A stretch of 48,815 nucleotides of DNA, from the NCBI GenBank assembly GCA_964393895.1, contig CAYMWP010000014.1, positions 1-48,815 of the forward strand. The letters are read 5' to 3'. The stretch's first letter is position 1. Each line of letters begins with the position of its first letter. The notes below the pieces were generated by a model. It saw only the letters and a program-made list of their open reading frames with translations, did not search any database and was not told the origin of the DNA. A program made the translations under genes and the position numbers. Positions 8,305 to 16,481 of the stretch are shown here, one piece after another. Source of the DNA: B4-G1 sp964393895. GTDB lineage: Bacteria; Chloroflexota; Anaerolineae; B4-G1.

Positions 8305-8871
8305 ATCATAAGGTGCGAAAAACAGGCTGAGCTAGAATTGCCAAAACGGGAATTGCTGTTCGGAGATTGCTTCGGGCGCTCCGCGCCCTCGCAATGACAA
8401 ATGCGACATCGTCAGCGTATTTAGCCCGGTTTGCCACTGGCGTAAGGAGATGACCGTGAGCACTGAACTGACCGCCGCCGACAACCTGGCCCAGACCATC
8501 CGTCAGGTCGCCAAGAAGGCCCGCTCCGAGGAGGATCTGCGCGTGGGCGTCGAACGTGCTCTCGGCGCAACCTTGCAGGCGTTGGGCCTAACCGCGACCC
8601 CCGAATACGAAAAGACCACCTTCAGTGGCTCCGCCGACGCCGTCTACGGTCACCTGACCATAGAGTACAAACGACCAGGACGCCTGGCAGGAAAAGACCT
8701 TCCCGCCATAACTGAGCAGATTGCCCGCTACCTGACTGACCAGGCCCGTCGCGCTGGCGGGAAGACGAAACAGGCCGAGGCCCTGGAAAAGATGATCGGT
8801 GTCGGGCTGGACGGGGAACAAATTCTGTTCCTGCGTTACTCCGCCGCCGGACGCAAGCGCGAGTCCCCCCT

Positions 8872-8905
8872 GGACCTCCGAGGTCTGACAGACCTCGGAG
8901 GTCTA
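8872..8905. repeat. Palindromic repeat ACCTCCGAGGT (family E)
   Basis: Inverted pair CCTCCGAGGTCTG/CAGACCTCGGAGG inside the restriction-gene remnant, read in frame there as DLRGLTDLGG. Other copies: 9066-9097 (also in the remnant), a half-copy at 10657-10672, and two halves at 22009-22023 and 22092-22106 inside the MITE downstream of rpoD. Confidence 0.7.
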
Positions 8906-9005
8906 GGTTTGCCCGGCAGTTTCCAGATGGTCGGGCCAGTGGAGGTGGGACGGGAAAGCATCGAGCTGTTGCTGCTCTACCTGCGCTCCCTTTCCCGCAA
9001 GCCGC

Positions 9006-9052
9006 TCTACCCGGAGGGGCTGGCCAAATCGGAGTGGCTCTCCTTCTACGCC
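9006..9052 (+). repeat. 47-bp direct repeat shared with the DUF72 gene
   Basis: Identical to 9304-9350, which is coding sequence of the DUF72 gene (YPEGLAKSEWLSFYA). The copy sits at the point where the restriction-gene remnant loses homology to its family. The shared PEGLA codons of both genes may have been the microhomology at which a copy-choice or slippage event took place. Confidence 0.9.
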
Positions 9053-9248
9053 ACCGCCCCACCCAGACCTCCGAGGTTTCAGAAACCTCGGAGGTCTCCC
9101 GGCGGCTGGCCGGGATCGAGGCGCAGGTGGACGAGACGGCGGCAGAGTTGTGGGAAATCACGGACAGGGAGTTGATGGAGATACGGCGGTCGCTGGAGGA
9201 ATTGGGTTGAGTGATGCAGATGCATCGAGCCAAGCAGGGAGGAGACAA

Positions 9249-10028
9249 ATGACCGTTTTGATCGGCACCAGCGGCTTCAGCTACAAAGATTGGGTCGGGC
9301 CGGTCTACCCGGAGGGGCTGGCCAAATCGGAGTGGCTCTCCTTCTACGCCCAAGAGTTCCCCACCTGCGAGCTGAACTTTAGCTACTACCGCATCCCCGA
9401 CGGTCGCACGTTGGAGCAGATGGCGGCCAAAGTGCCTGAGGGGTTCCTGTTCACGGTCAAAGCGTTCAAGGGCATCACCCACGAGCGGGCGGAGCTAGAG
9501 CCTCAGATGGAGCAGTTCGCGGCGGCGCTGGCCCCGCTGATTGAGGCGAAAAAATTTGCCTGCCTGCTGGCCCAGTTCCCCTACTCTTTCCACGCCAACC
9601 AGGCCAACCGGGATTACATCAAGCGGGTGCGCGAGGGATTCGAGGGGCTGCCGGTCGTGGTCGAGTTCCGCTCCCGCGAGTGGATCAATGAGCGCACGTT
9701 CGACGAGCTGCGCGCGCTGGACCTGGGTTTCTGCTGCGTGGACCAGCCCCGCTTCAAGAACCTGGTGCCGCCGGTGGCGGTCGCGACCGGGCCTGTGGCC
9801 TACGTGCGCTTTCACGGCCGCAACTACCAAAAGTGGTGGCAGCACGACGAGGCGTGGGAGCGATACGACTATTCCTACGGCGACGAGGAGCTGATGGAAT
9901 GGTTGCCCAAGATCCGCCAGTTGGACCAAGAATCTCCGCTGACGCTGGTCTATATGAACAACCATTGGCAGGGGCAAGCCGTGGGCACGGCCAGACAGTT
10001 GAAAACGTTGATGGAGGAGACAGATTAG
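9249..10028 (+). CDS. DUF72 (YecE-like) protein
   Basis: 259 residues, starting MTVLIGTSGFSYKDW with GGGAGGAG just upstream. DUF72 proteins are TIM-barrel-like, cytoplasmic and of uncertain biochemical role. Typical features present: the N-terminal IGTSGFSY-W, CELNFSYYRIP, FTVKAFKGITHER, VVEFRSREW, YVRFHGRN and the C-terminal YMNNHWQGQAV. Family length is normal. It overlaps by one base the following OsmC gene, so the two are translated together. The open frame before ATG 9249 is not part of the gene. Confidence 0.9.
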   Translation: MTVLIGTSGFSYKDWVGPVYPEGLAKSEWLSFYAQEFPTCELNFSYYRIPDGRTLEQMAAKVPEGFLFTVKAFKGITHERAELEPQMEQFAAALAPLIEAKKFACLLAQFPYSFHANQANRDYIKRVREGFEGLPVVVEFRSREWINERTFDELRALDLGFCCVDQPRFKNLVPPVAVATGPVAYVRFHGRNYQKWWQHDEAWERYDYSYGDEELMEWLPKIRQLDQESPLTLVYMNNHWQGQAVGTARQLKTLMEETD

Positions 10029-10444
10029 TGGCAAAAACAACGCGCGTCAAGTGGGTCGAGAAAAAACAGTTCGTCGGCACCGATAGCAGCAAGCACTCGG
10101 TGGTGATTTCCTCACAGGACGAGGAGAACGGCACTGGGATGAGCCCGTCCCAGTTGCTGCTGGTGGCGTTGGGCGGATGCACCGCCTACGACGTGGTCGC
10201 CATCCTGGAAAAGAAGCGCCAGCGGCTGACCGGGCTAGAGGTCACCGTAACCGGCGAGCAAGAGCCCGACCCGCCCTGGCCCTACCGCAAGATCCACCTC
10301 CACTACCAGGTGCGGGGCCGGGAACTGGGCGAGAAAGCGGTGCACGATGCGATCAAAATCTCGGAGGAAAAGTACTGCTCCGTCTCCGCGACGGTGCGCG
10401 GCGTGGCCGAGATCACCTACGACTATACCATCATTGAGGACTAG
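10028..10444 (+). CDS. OsmC/Ohr-family protein
   Basis: 138 residues, GTG start at 10028 overlapping the DUF72 stop (TAGTG), with GGAGGAG eight bases upstream. OsmC-fold proteins are dimeric thiol peroxidases acting on organic hydroperoxides, or relatives of unknown role. The two expected cysteines are present: one in LLVALGGCTAYDVV and one in EEKYCSVSATV. The sequence is closer to the YhfA-like branch than to Ohr by eye, so the substrate is unsure. No terminator; the 240 bases downstream are filled with repeats. Confidence 0.88.
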   Translation: MAKTTRVKWVEKKQFVGTDSSKHSVVISSQDEENGTGMSPSQLLLVALGGCTAYDVVAILEKKRQRLTGLEVTVTGEQEPDPPWPYRKIHLHYQVRGRELGEKAVHDAIKISEEKYCSVSATVRGVAEITYDYTIIED

Positions 10445-10451
10445 AGAGCGG

Positions 10452-10672
10452 CAATTTGGACCGCCAAGGCGCCAAGGACGCGAAGAAAAAGCCAGAACTT
10501 TGTGCTTTCTCAATAATTCGGGAAGGTAAGTCGGAATGGCATTCCGACCTACTCCCGCCCCGACTCTTTGAAAAGATGCAACCTGGCGTTCTTTGCGTCT
10601 TTGCGAGGGATTTTTCGCCCTTCGGCAGCAACGGTGGGTGAAATGGCTGTCCAAGACCTCGGAGGTCTACTC
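10452..10672. repeat. Nested intergenic repeats between osmC and queA
   Basis: An outer inverted pair (CGCCAAGGACGCGAAG-like at about 10466-10487, TTCTTTGCGTCTTTGCGA at about 10588-10606) is interrupted by a second palindrome, GTAAGTCGGAATGGC/ATTCCGACCTAC (10526-10553, family G; related copy at 44215-44242). A family E half-copy follows at 10657-10672. The convergent genes osmC and queA end on either side; no classical terminator with a T-run is seen. Confidence 0.6.
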
Positions 10673-10685
10673 GTAGAATCACCAA

Positions 10686-11753
10686 TCACAAGATCAACAT
10701 CGCGTCGCCAAAGCTGTAGAAACGATACCGCTCCCCAACCGCCTCGGCGTAAGCCCGGTCGAGCAGTTCCTTGCCCGCAAAGGCCGCCACCAACATCAGC
10801 AGCGTCGAGCGGGGCAGGTGAAAGTTGGTGAGCAGCACGTCCACGGCGCGATACCGGTAGCCAGGGTAGATAAAGAGATCGGTAGGACCATCGAACCCGC
10901 TTACCGCCTGCCACGGACAAGCCTCCGCACACGCTTCCCCACCCACTGCCGCCAGAGCCGCCGTCTCCAACACCCGCACACTCGTCGTGCCCACCGCGAC
11001 GACGCGCCGCCCCTCCAGCTTGGCCTGATTGACCTGCCGCGCCACCTCCGGCGTCAGCGAGCAGTACTCGGTGTGCATGTGGTGTTCTTCGATCCGCTCC
11101 TCGCTCACCGGGCGAAAGGTGTCCAGGCCGATGTGCAGAGTGACAAAGGCGGAGCGCACGTCCATCTCCCGCAGTTGCAGCAACAATTCTGGCGTAAAGT
11201 GCAGCCCGGCGGTCGGGGCCGCCGCCGAGCCGGGCGCGCGCGCATAGACCGTCTGGTAACGACCATCGTCCGCCAGCGGAGTGTGGATGTAGGGCGGCAG
11301 CGGCGTGACGCCCACCCGCTCCGCCAACGGCAGCACCGGCCGGTCGAAAGCGAGAACCCGCATCCCGCGCTCCCCCGCCTCGATCACTTGAGCCTCCGCG
11401 CCGGTGGGCCGGCCAGCGGGGCCATCGAGCAGATGCAAGCGCAGCCCCTCGCGGACGCGCCTTCCTCTCACCAACGCCTCCCACGTATCGTCGGTTCGCT
11501 GGCGCAGCAGCAGGATTTCCACCCGGCCGCCGGTCGGTTTGCGTCCAAAGAGCCGGGCGGGAATGACGCGGCTCTCGTTGTGCACCAACAAGTCGCCAGG
11601 GCGCACGAGCTGGGGTAAATCGTGAAAGCGGCGATGGGAGATGGAACCAGCGCTCCGCTCCACCACCATCAGGCGCGAAGCGTCGCGGGGCTCGACGGGC
11701 GTCTGGGCGATCAGCTCGGGCGGGAGTTGGTAGTCGAATTCTGCGGTCCTCAA
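10686..11753 (-). CDS. queA: tRNA preQ1(34) S-adenosylmethionine ribosyltransferase-isomerase
   Basis: Transfers and isomerises the ribosyl group of SAM onto preQ1 in tRNA, making epoxyqueuosine. 355 residues, normal length. Begins MRTAEFDYQLPPELIAQTP with the conserved RDASRLMVV; ends YAEAVGERYRFYSFGDAMLIL. Other family segments are VHNESRVIPARL, TAGLHFT and HMHTEYCS. The start is TTG at 11753, in a four-base overlap (TTGA) with the stop of the aminotransferase gene, so expression is coupled. Last gene of a four-gene operon beginning at 15080. Confidence 0.96.
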   Translation of the reverse strand: MRTAEFDYQLPPELIAQTPVEPRDASRLMVVERSAGSISHRRFHDLPQLVRPGDLLVHNESRVIPARLFGRKPTGGRVEILLLRQRTDDTWEALVRGRRVREGLRLHLLDGPAGRPTGAEAQVIEAGERGMRVLAFDRPVLPLAERVGVTPLPPYIHTPLADDGRYQTVYARAPGSAAAPTAGLHFTPELLLQLREMDVRSAFVTLHIGLDTFRPVSEERIEEHHMHTEYCSLTPEVARQVNQAKLEGRRVVAVGTTSVRVLETAALAAVGGEACAEACPWQAVSGFDGPTDLFIYPGYRYRAVDVLLTNFHLPRSTLLMLVAAFAGKELLDRAYAEAVGERYRFYSFGDAMLIL

Positions 11754-13174
11754 ATGCGCCCTTCCAGCAAAAAATAGTCGGCCAGCGGCTCCTCGTAACC
11801 GACCGGGAGGTACTCGCCCGTGCTCGGCTCCACGCGGTAATCCCCTTGATAGTCGCCGCGCGCGATCCGTTCCAGCATCGTCGCCAGCCGGTCAATGTCC
11901 TCGCTGTTATTGTAGCAGCCAAAACTGACGCGCACCATGCCCGGCATGTTCGACTTGTCGCCGCCGAGCAACCGCTTGCGCCAGGCGGCGCGCTCGTCCG
12001 CGCTCAAGCCCAATAGATGCACCACGTAAGGATGGGCGCAAAAGCAACCGCTGCGCACGCCGATGCCGCCCTCGTAGCCCAGGATGGCCGCCACCAGAAA
12101 ATGGGGCACCCCTTCCAGAGTAAAAGGGATGACGCCGACTCTCTCACCGGTCCGCGCCGGGTCAGTCTCGCCATAGATTCTGATGCCGGGGATAGCGCTC
12201 AACCGCTCCAGGGCATAGATGACCAATTCCTCCTCGTGGGCGGCGATGTTGTCCATCCCCACCTCCATGAGCGTCCGCGCGGCCACCGCCATCGCCACCG
12301 CGCCCGCCACGTTGGGGCTGCCCGATTCGTCCCGGTCGGGCAGTCCGGCCCAGTAGATCTCGTCCAGCGTCACCAAGTTCACCGTGCCTCCGCCGGTGTA
12401 CTCTGGCCCGCTCTGGAGAAAGACCTCGCGAGGGCCGACGAGCGCGCCGGTTCCAAAGGGCGCGTACATCTTGTGCGCCGAAAGCGCCACGAAATCGAGA
12501 TGTTCTGGATCATCGTCCGGCTTCATATCCACCCGGCGATGGGGGGCCAACTGAGCCGCGTCCACCAGGATTCTGGCTCCGGCCGCGTGCGCCTTGCGGG
12601 CCAAGCGGTGAATCGGCTGCAAAAAGCCGGTCACGTTAGAAGCGCCCGCGACCGCCACCAGCGCCACTCGACCGGCGTGCTCCTCCAGCTTGCGCTCGAA
12701 ATCCTCCTCATCCAGCCGGCCCTGCGACGTGGCCCGCGCGTGCACCACCCGGGCGCGACCGCGCCAGGGCAGGTCGTTGGAATGGTGCTCCAACTGGGTC
12801 GTGACCACCACCGAGTCTGGCGACAGAGGCAGCCGGTAAGAGAGCTTGTTGATCGCCTCGGTGGTGTTCTTGCCAAAAATGACAGTGTTGGTACCCAGGT
12901 CGGCCCCCACAAAACGCCCGACGATCTCGTGCGCCCGGTCGTAGGCCACCGTGCTCAACCGTGACTTGAAGCCGCTGCCTCGATGGACACTGGAGCAAAA
13001 GGGCATAAAGCGTTCCAGCGCCTCCATCACGTCCCGCAGCGGCGGCGTGCTGGCCCCGTTGTCCAGATTGACGTAAGGGACAAGGCTTCCGTCGAGCAAA
13101 GGCACGCGCCGGTCCAGGCCCAAAATTCGGTCGCGCATATTCACCGGCCGACCTGAGCCGGTACAGCTACACAT
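11750..13174 (-). CDS. Class V aminotransferase, cysteine desulfurase-like
   Basis: 474 residues. PLP-dependent fold I enzyme: PLP-binding Lys in ALSAHKMYAPFG, the Asp of ILVDAAQLAPH, the conserved N-terminal LDNGASTPPL, and a Cys-rich active loop GVRSGCFCAHPYV in the position of the catalytic Cys of SufS/NifS. It is therefore likely to act as a cysteine desulfurase or related lyase; the exact substrate is not certain. The start at MCSCTGSGRPVN is supported by AGGAGGT seven bases upstream. That short N-terminal CSC tail is unusual. The gene sits between dnaB (68 bases) and queA (overlap). A role in tRNA thiolation or Fe-S supply would fit but is inference. Confidence 0.85.
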   Translation of the reverse strand: MCSCTGSGRPVNMRDRILGLDRRVPLLDGSLVPYVNLDNGASTPPLRDVMEALERFMPFCSSVHRGSGFKSRLSTVAYDRAHEIVGRFVGADLGTNTVIFGKNTTEAINKLSYRLPLSPDSVVVTTQLEHHSNDLPWRGRARVVHARATSQGRLDEEDFERKLEEHAGRVALVAVAGASNVTGFLQPIHRLARKAHAAGARILVDAAQLAPHRRVDMKPDDDPEHLDFVALSAHKMYAPFGTGALVGPREVFLQSGPEYTGGGTVNLVTLDEIYWAGLPDRDESGSPNVAGAVAMAVAARTLMEVGMDNIAAHEEELVIYALERLSAIPGIRIYGETDPARTGERVGVIPFTLEGVPHFLVAAILGYEGGIGVRSGCFCAHPYVVHLLGLSADERAAWRKRLLGGDKSNMPGMVRVSFGCYNNSEDIDRLATMLERIARGDYQGDYRVEPSTGEYLPVGYEEPLADYFLLEGRI

Positions 13175-13242
13175 AGGAACACCTCCTGGGATTCGAAATC
13201 TGTGGGCAGTATCGGAGATCTAAAGAGCCGCGCCCAGCGCCG

Positions 13243-14586
13243 TCACGCAAACTCAACCGGCTGCTGGCGCGTCTCGGCGTCGAGAAACTGGGCCAGACGC
13301 TTGCGGAAGAAGAGCTGAACGACGCCAGTGGGGCCGTTGCGGTGCTTGGAGACGATGATGTCGGCAATGTTCTGCCTTTCGGTGTCGGGATGGTACAACT
13401 CGTCGCGGTAGATGAACATCACGACGTCCGCGTCCTGCTCCAGGGACCCACTTTCGCGTAAATCTGCCAGCACCGGCCTCTTATCAGTGCGTTGCTCGAC
13501 GGCGCGGGAAAGCTGCGAAGCGGCCACCACGGGCAGGTCCAACTCGCGCGCCAGCGCCTTGAGCGAGCGGGAGATATAGGAGACCTCCTGCACGCGGTTC
13601 TCGGAGCGCACGTCGCCCGTCATCAACTGCAAATAGTCCACCAGCACGAGGTCGAGCCCGTGCTCGGCGTGGAGGCGGCGGGCCTTGGTGCGCAGTTGCA
13701 GCGCCGAGATGGAGGGCGTGTCGTCAATATAGACCGGCAGGTCGGCCAGCTTGCCGGTGGCCTGGACAAAGAGCGGCCACTCGTCTTCCCGCAGGTCGCC
13801 TAACCGCAGCCGCTGGGTATCAATGCCGGTCTCGGCAGACACCAGACGCTGCACGATCTGCTCAGACGACATCTCCAGGCTAAAGATGGCGACGTGCTGG
13901 CCGTGCCGGGCCGCGTTGCGGGCGACCGAGAGGCACAGCGAGGTCTTGCCGACCGAGGGCCGGGCGGCGATGATGACGAAATCGGAGCGTTGGAACCCGC
14001 CCAGCAGCCGGTCAATGTCCGTATAACCGGTGGGCACGCCCAGCGGCTCGCCCTGGTGGGCGTAGAGGTACTCGATGCGGTCATAGTAGCGGCGGATGAC
14101 GTCCTGAATGGGGGCCAGGTCGCGCGTGATGCGCCGTTGGGAGACACTGAAGAGCGCCTGCTCGGCCTGGTCAACCGTCAGGTCTATTTCCTCGGCCTCC
14201 TGGTAGGCCAGTTGGGCGATCTGGCTGGCCGCGCTGATCAGCCGCCGGCGGATGGCGGCCTGCTCGACGATGTGGCCGTAGGATTCGACGTGGATGGCGC
14301 TAGGGACGGCGTTGATGAGCTGGGTGATGTAGGCCGTCCCGCCCAGCTCCTCCAGTTGCTCCCGCCGTTCCAGTTCGTCACACAGCGTGACAAAGTCAAT
14401 CGGCTCGCGTCGCTCGTGGAGCGCCAGGACGGCCTCATAGATCCAACCGTTCTTTTGGATGTAGAAATCTTCCCCCTTCAGAAAGGGGGTGACGCGGAAC
14501 AGCGCTTCGGGGTCAATCAGGAGCGAACCGAGCACCGCTTCCTCGGCCTCGATGCTGTGGGGGATCATCTTGTCGGGAACGGCCAT
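13243..14586 (-). CDS. dnaB: Replicative DNA helicase DnaB
   Basis: Hexameric 5'-3' helicase that unwinds DNA at the replication fork. 447 residues. N-terminal domain opens PHSIEAEEAVLGSLLIDPEA; the RecA-like C-terminal domain has Walker A ARPSVGKTSL, Walker B LDLVLVDYLQLM, and the family segments ASQLSRAVEQR and DLRESGSLEQDADVV. Length is normal and no intein is present. It starts eight bases after the DUF151 stop, so the two are co-transcribed. Confidence 0.97.
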   Translation of the reverse strand: MAVPDKMIPHSIEAEEAVLGSLLIDPEALFRVTPFLKGEDFYIQKNGWIYEAVLALHERREPIDFVTLCDELERREQLEELGGTAYITQLINAVPSAIHVESYGHIVEQAAIRRRLISAASQIAQLAYQEAEEIDLTVDQAEQALFSVSQRRITRDLAPIQDVIRRYYDRIEYLYAHQGEPLGVPTGYTDIDRLLGGFQRSDFVIIAARPSVGKTSLCLSVARNAARHGQHVAIFSLEMSSEQIVQRLVSAETGIDTQRLRLGDLREDEWPLFVQATGKLADLPVYIDDTPSISALQLRTKARRLHAEHGLDLVLVDYLQLMTGDVRSENRVQEVSYISRSLKALARELDLPVVAASQLSRAVEQRTDKRPVLADLRESGSLEQDADVVMFIYRDELYHPDTERQNIADIIVSKHRNGPTGVVQLFFRKRLAQFLDAETRQQPVEFA

Positions 14587-14594
14587 GTGGCTTC

Positions 14595-15080
14595 CTATTG
14601 CAGGGGCATGTCGTCCAGGTCGAGAGTGTCTACAAAATCACGAAAGGCCGCCAGTTCCTCGTCGTCCACGTCGGAAACGTCCGCTTCTGGCATTATGCCT
14701 TCCGCCATCACTTGCTCCTCGACAAAAATCGGAACGTTGGCACGCACCGCCAGGGCGATAGCGTCGGAGGGGCGCGAGTCTATCTCTAGCTTGCGCCCGT
14801 TCACGTTGACGGTGATATAGGCGTAGAAGGTATCGTTGCGCAGAGCATTCACGGTGATGTGAGAGACCTGCCCCCCCATCTCGGTGATGGTGTTGTTGAG
14901 CAGGTCGTGGGTCAAAGGACGGGGCAACTCGATCTCGCGCAAGCGTATGGCGATAGCCTCCGCCTCGTAAGGCCCGATAAAGATGGGCAGGAGCCGTTCG
15001 GAGTCTATCTCTTTGAGCAAGATCACGCGGTGGTCCGACATCAAGCTGACCTGGATGCTGTCTACTTTTACCTCAACCAT
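14595..15080 (-). CDS. Bifunctional nuclease family protein (DUF151)
   Basis: 161 residues. Family signs: VILLKEIDSERLLPIFIGPYEAEAI, the RP(L)THDLL segment and DSRPSDAIALAVR. Relatives in plants and some bacteria have nuclease activity; in bacteria the role is not settled. ATG 15080 has GGAGGT seven bases upstream and a strong extended -10 promoter. The Asp/Glu-rich C-terminal tail (EADVSDVDDEEL) is usual. First gene of the operon DUF151-dnaB-desulfurase-queA. Confidence 0.9.
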   Translation of the reverse strand: MVEVKVDSIQVSLMSDHRVILLKEIDSERLLPIFIGPYEAEAIAIRLREIELPRPLTHDLLNNTITEMGGQVSHITVNALRNDTFYAYITVNVNGRKLEIDSRPSDAIALAVRANVPIFVEEQVMAEGIMPEADVSDVDDEELAAFRDFVDTLDLDDMPLQ

Positions 15081-15108
15081 TATTCACCTCCCCAACAGAA
15101 CTGATTCA

Positions 15109-15138
15109 ATTATACCACTGACCCGTGACGGATGGCAA
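15109..15138 (-). promoter_or_regulatory. Promoter of the DUF151-dnaB operon
   Basis: Minus strand: -35 TTGCCA (15138-15133), 18-base spacer, extended -10 TGGTATAAT with TATAAT at 15114-15109. Predicted transcription start about 15102, 20 bases before the ATG region. Confidence 0.7.
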
Positions 15139-15213
15139 ATGCCGAACTGTGGTTATCCACAAGTGTTCGAGATTACTCGTTTGACTCATATCATCCGCCG
15201 CAGGGACGCAGAG

Positions 15214-15366
15214 CTGGTTGGCTGACAAGACTGATTGCTGGCACTGCGAGCGGAGGTGAAACCGCCGATGACCGCCGATTGACGCCGATGGAAAGGCCGA
15301 TTCTTCCTGAATTATCGGCGTCAATCGGCGTGCATCGGCGGTTGGGAAGATTCGTCAGCCAATCAG
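15214..15366. mobile_element. MITE, family C, copy 2 (153 bp)
   Basis: Ends CTGGTTGGCTGACAAG and, reversed, CTGATTGGCTGACGAA match the family ends. Flanking 9-mers GACGCAGAG and GGCACAGAG agree at 7 of 9 positions, consistent with an aged target duplication. Inside are inverted runs of the type ATCGGCGTCAATCGGCG. It appears to be inserted into a family B repeat, whose right arm continues at 15402-15450. Region 15081-15472 has no gene. Confidence 0.75.
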
Positions 15367-15401
15367 GGCACAGAGAAGCCGAGTCAGGGCTGTTTTCTTC
15401 A

Positions 15402-15450
15402 TTCTCTGCGTCCTCAGCGCCTCTGTGGTGAGATGTGCAATCGCCAGCGG
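15402..15450. repeat. Partial family B repeat (right arm)
   Basis: Contains CTCTGTGGTGAGATGTG and a preceding CTCTGCGTCCTCAGC, matching the right half of the copies at 20354-20457 and 38049-38143. The left arm appears as CCGCAGGGACGCAGAG just before the MITE at 15214. Confidence 0.6.
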
Positions 15451-15472
15451 TGACTGGATTGCCCCCTGCGCG

Positions 15473-16315
15473 CTACCCCTCCCACAACAGGTCGCCGCGC
15501 AGCGCCCGCTTGAGAAGCTGGAACATGGCCCAGCTCTCCCAGGCAAAGGGCGGAAAGCCCAGCAGGCCCAACACCGGCATGCGGAAATAGTGGAGGCCAA
15601 AGTCGAGCGGCCAGGGCACAAAGTAGCGCCAGCCGGCGGCGGCCCAAAAGTTCCAAAACTCCCACAGGAACCCGCACACCATCCCCGCCGCCAGCAGCCG
15701 CAGCGCCGGGACCGGGTCGCCGCGCGCCCACTTCCCCAGCGGCGATGGGACGCCCAGTTGCATATTGATCGGCTCCAGCAGAAGGATAAAGCCGATCCAG
15801 ACAAAGCCAAAGGTGTAGCGGGCTATGTGGAGGGGCAGCAGCGGCGGAATGGCCACACAGGCCAACCCCACCACGAACGTCCCCGCCAGCAACGTCGGCG
15901 AGAGCGGGCGGGGTTTCGCTCTCAGGCCACGTAGGAAGCCCAACCCCTCCAACACATCGGCCGTCTCGAACATCCCCGGCATGATCGTGGCAAAGGACCA
16001 CAGAAAGGCCCAGTTCCGCTCAAGCGGCCGCTCTGGCACGCCCACGTAACCCCAGTTCTGCAAGCGCAGGTTGTACACCTCGAACAGCAGCCAGCAGCCG
16101 ACCGAGATCCAGACCATCATCAACACCTCGCGGGGCCGGTCGTGAAGCAGCGAGTGACCCCGCCAGTGCAGCGCCAGCGCGTCGGCAAAGAGGATGTAGC
16201 CGCTCCAGACGATGGGCGTGAACCACGTGGCGACAAACGGCTGCCGGGCAAAGAGGCAAACCTCGGCCCCGACGACGATGCCCAAACCCAGCCATCCGTA
16301 CCATTTGAAACGCAT
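15473..16315 (-). CDS. Multi-pass membrane protein of unknown function
   Basis: 280 residues with about seven or eight hydrophobic segments and many aromatic residues (for example WISVGCWLLFEVYNLRLQNW and GMVCGFLWEFWNFWAAAGW). Repeated Glu in otherwise hydrophobic helices (LLFEVYN, FLWEFWN, FAWESW) is notable and could line a binding site. I do not recognise a family with confidence. GGAGGTGCGCG precedes the ATG. It lies downstream of the caspase-FGE gene with 166 bases between, in the same direction, so co-transcription is possible. Confidence 0.75.
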   Translation of the reverse strand: MRFKWYGWLGLGIVVGAEVCLFARQPFVATWFTPIVWSGYILFADALALHWRGHSLLHDRPREVLMMVWISVGCWLLFEVYNLRLQNWGYVGVPERPLERNWAFLWSFATIMPGMFETADVLEGLGFLRGLRAKPRPLSPTLLAGTFVVGLACVAIPPLLPLHIARYTFGFVWIGFILLLEPINMQLGVPSPLGKWARGDPVPALRLLAAGMVCGFLWEFWNFWAAAGWRYFVPWPLDFGLHYFRMPVLGLLGFPPFAWESWAMFQLLKRALRGDLLWEG

Positions 16316-16367
16316 CGCGCACCTCCCAGCACCGCCCCGGCCTGAAAGCGCCGGCGCTGGACTGCGC

Positions 16368-16402
16368 CTCCCAGCGCCGCCTGTTCCACGGCGGCGCGGC
16401 TT
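16368..16402 (-). repeat. Family F hairpin upstream of the membrane protein gene
   Basis: Hairpin GCGCCGCC/GGCGGCGC. Its segment 16383-16400 is identical over 18 bases to 19050-19067, so the caspase-FGE gene lies between two direct copies. Nothing else is seen in 16316-16481. Confidence 0.5.
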
Positions 16403-16481
16403 TGCTACGCGCGACCTGAGGGGGGCGGATGCTCCCCCAGACTCCCTCCATCAGAAATCCAGAAACCAGCAGCCCAGCAGA

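Larger units (their letters stand above)
7858..8402. repeat. Family A palindrome split by inserted elements
   Basis: The left part (7858-7932, beginning CGTCATTGCGAG) and right part (8341-8402, ending CTCGCAATGACA) are the two halves of a family A element. AATTCCCGTTTTG (7920-7932) and CAAAACGGGAATT (8342-8354) are a perfect 13-bp inverted pair, and GCTGTTCGGAGAT occurs in both halves (7903-7915, 8355-8367). The 409 bases between hold at least three other repeats, described separately. No gene is visible from 7797 to 8449. Confidence 0.55.
8450..9210 (+). pseudogene. Remnant of a type IIG (Eco57I-like) restriction-modification gene
   Basis: The first part (to about 9004) resembles the N-terminal nuclease region of Eco57I-like restriction-methylases: ADAVYGHLTIEYKRPG gives a PD-(D/E)xK-type Asp...Glu-x-Lys pattern, and LLLYLRSLSRKPL ends the domain. 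Then come 47 bases copied from the 5' end of the downstream DUF72 gene, a palindromic repeat, and in another frame a C-terminal tail (EAQVDETAAELWEI...SLEELG, stop at 9210) of the kind these enzymes end with. The whole methylase core is missing. The true start is probably GTG 8456, six bases after AAGGAG. The open frame itself closes at 9175. A decayed gene; any product would be a 240-residue fragment. Confidence 0.7.

Noticed and set aside
12017..12964. 315-codon plus-strand frame opposite the cysteine desulfurase-like gene
   Set aside because: His/Arg-rich shadow of a minus-strand gene with clear PLP motifs.
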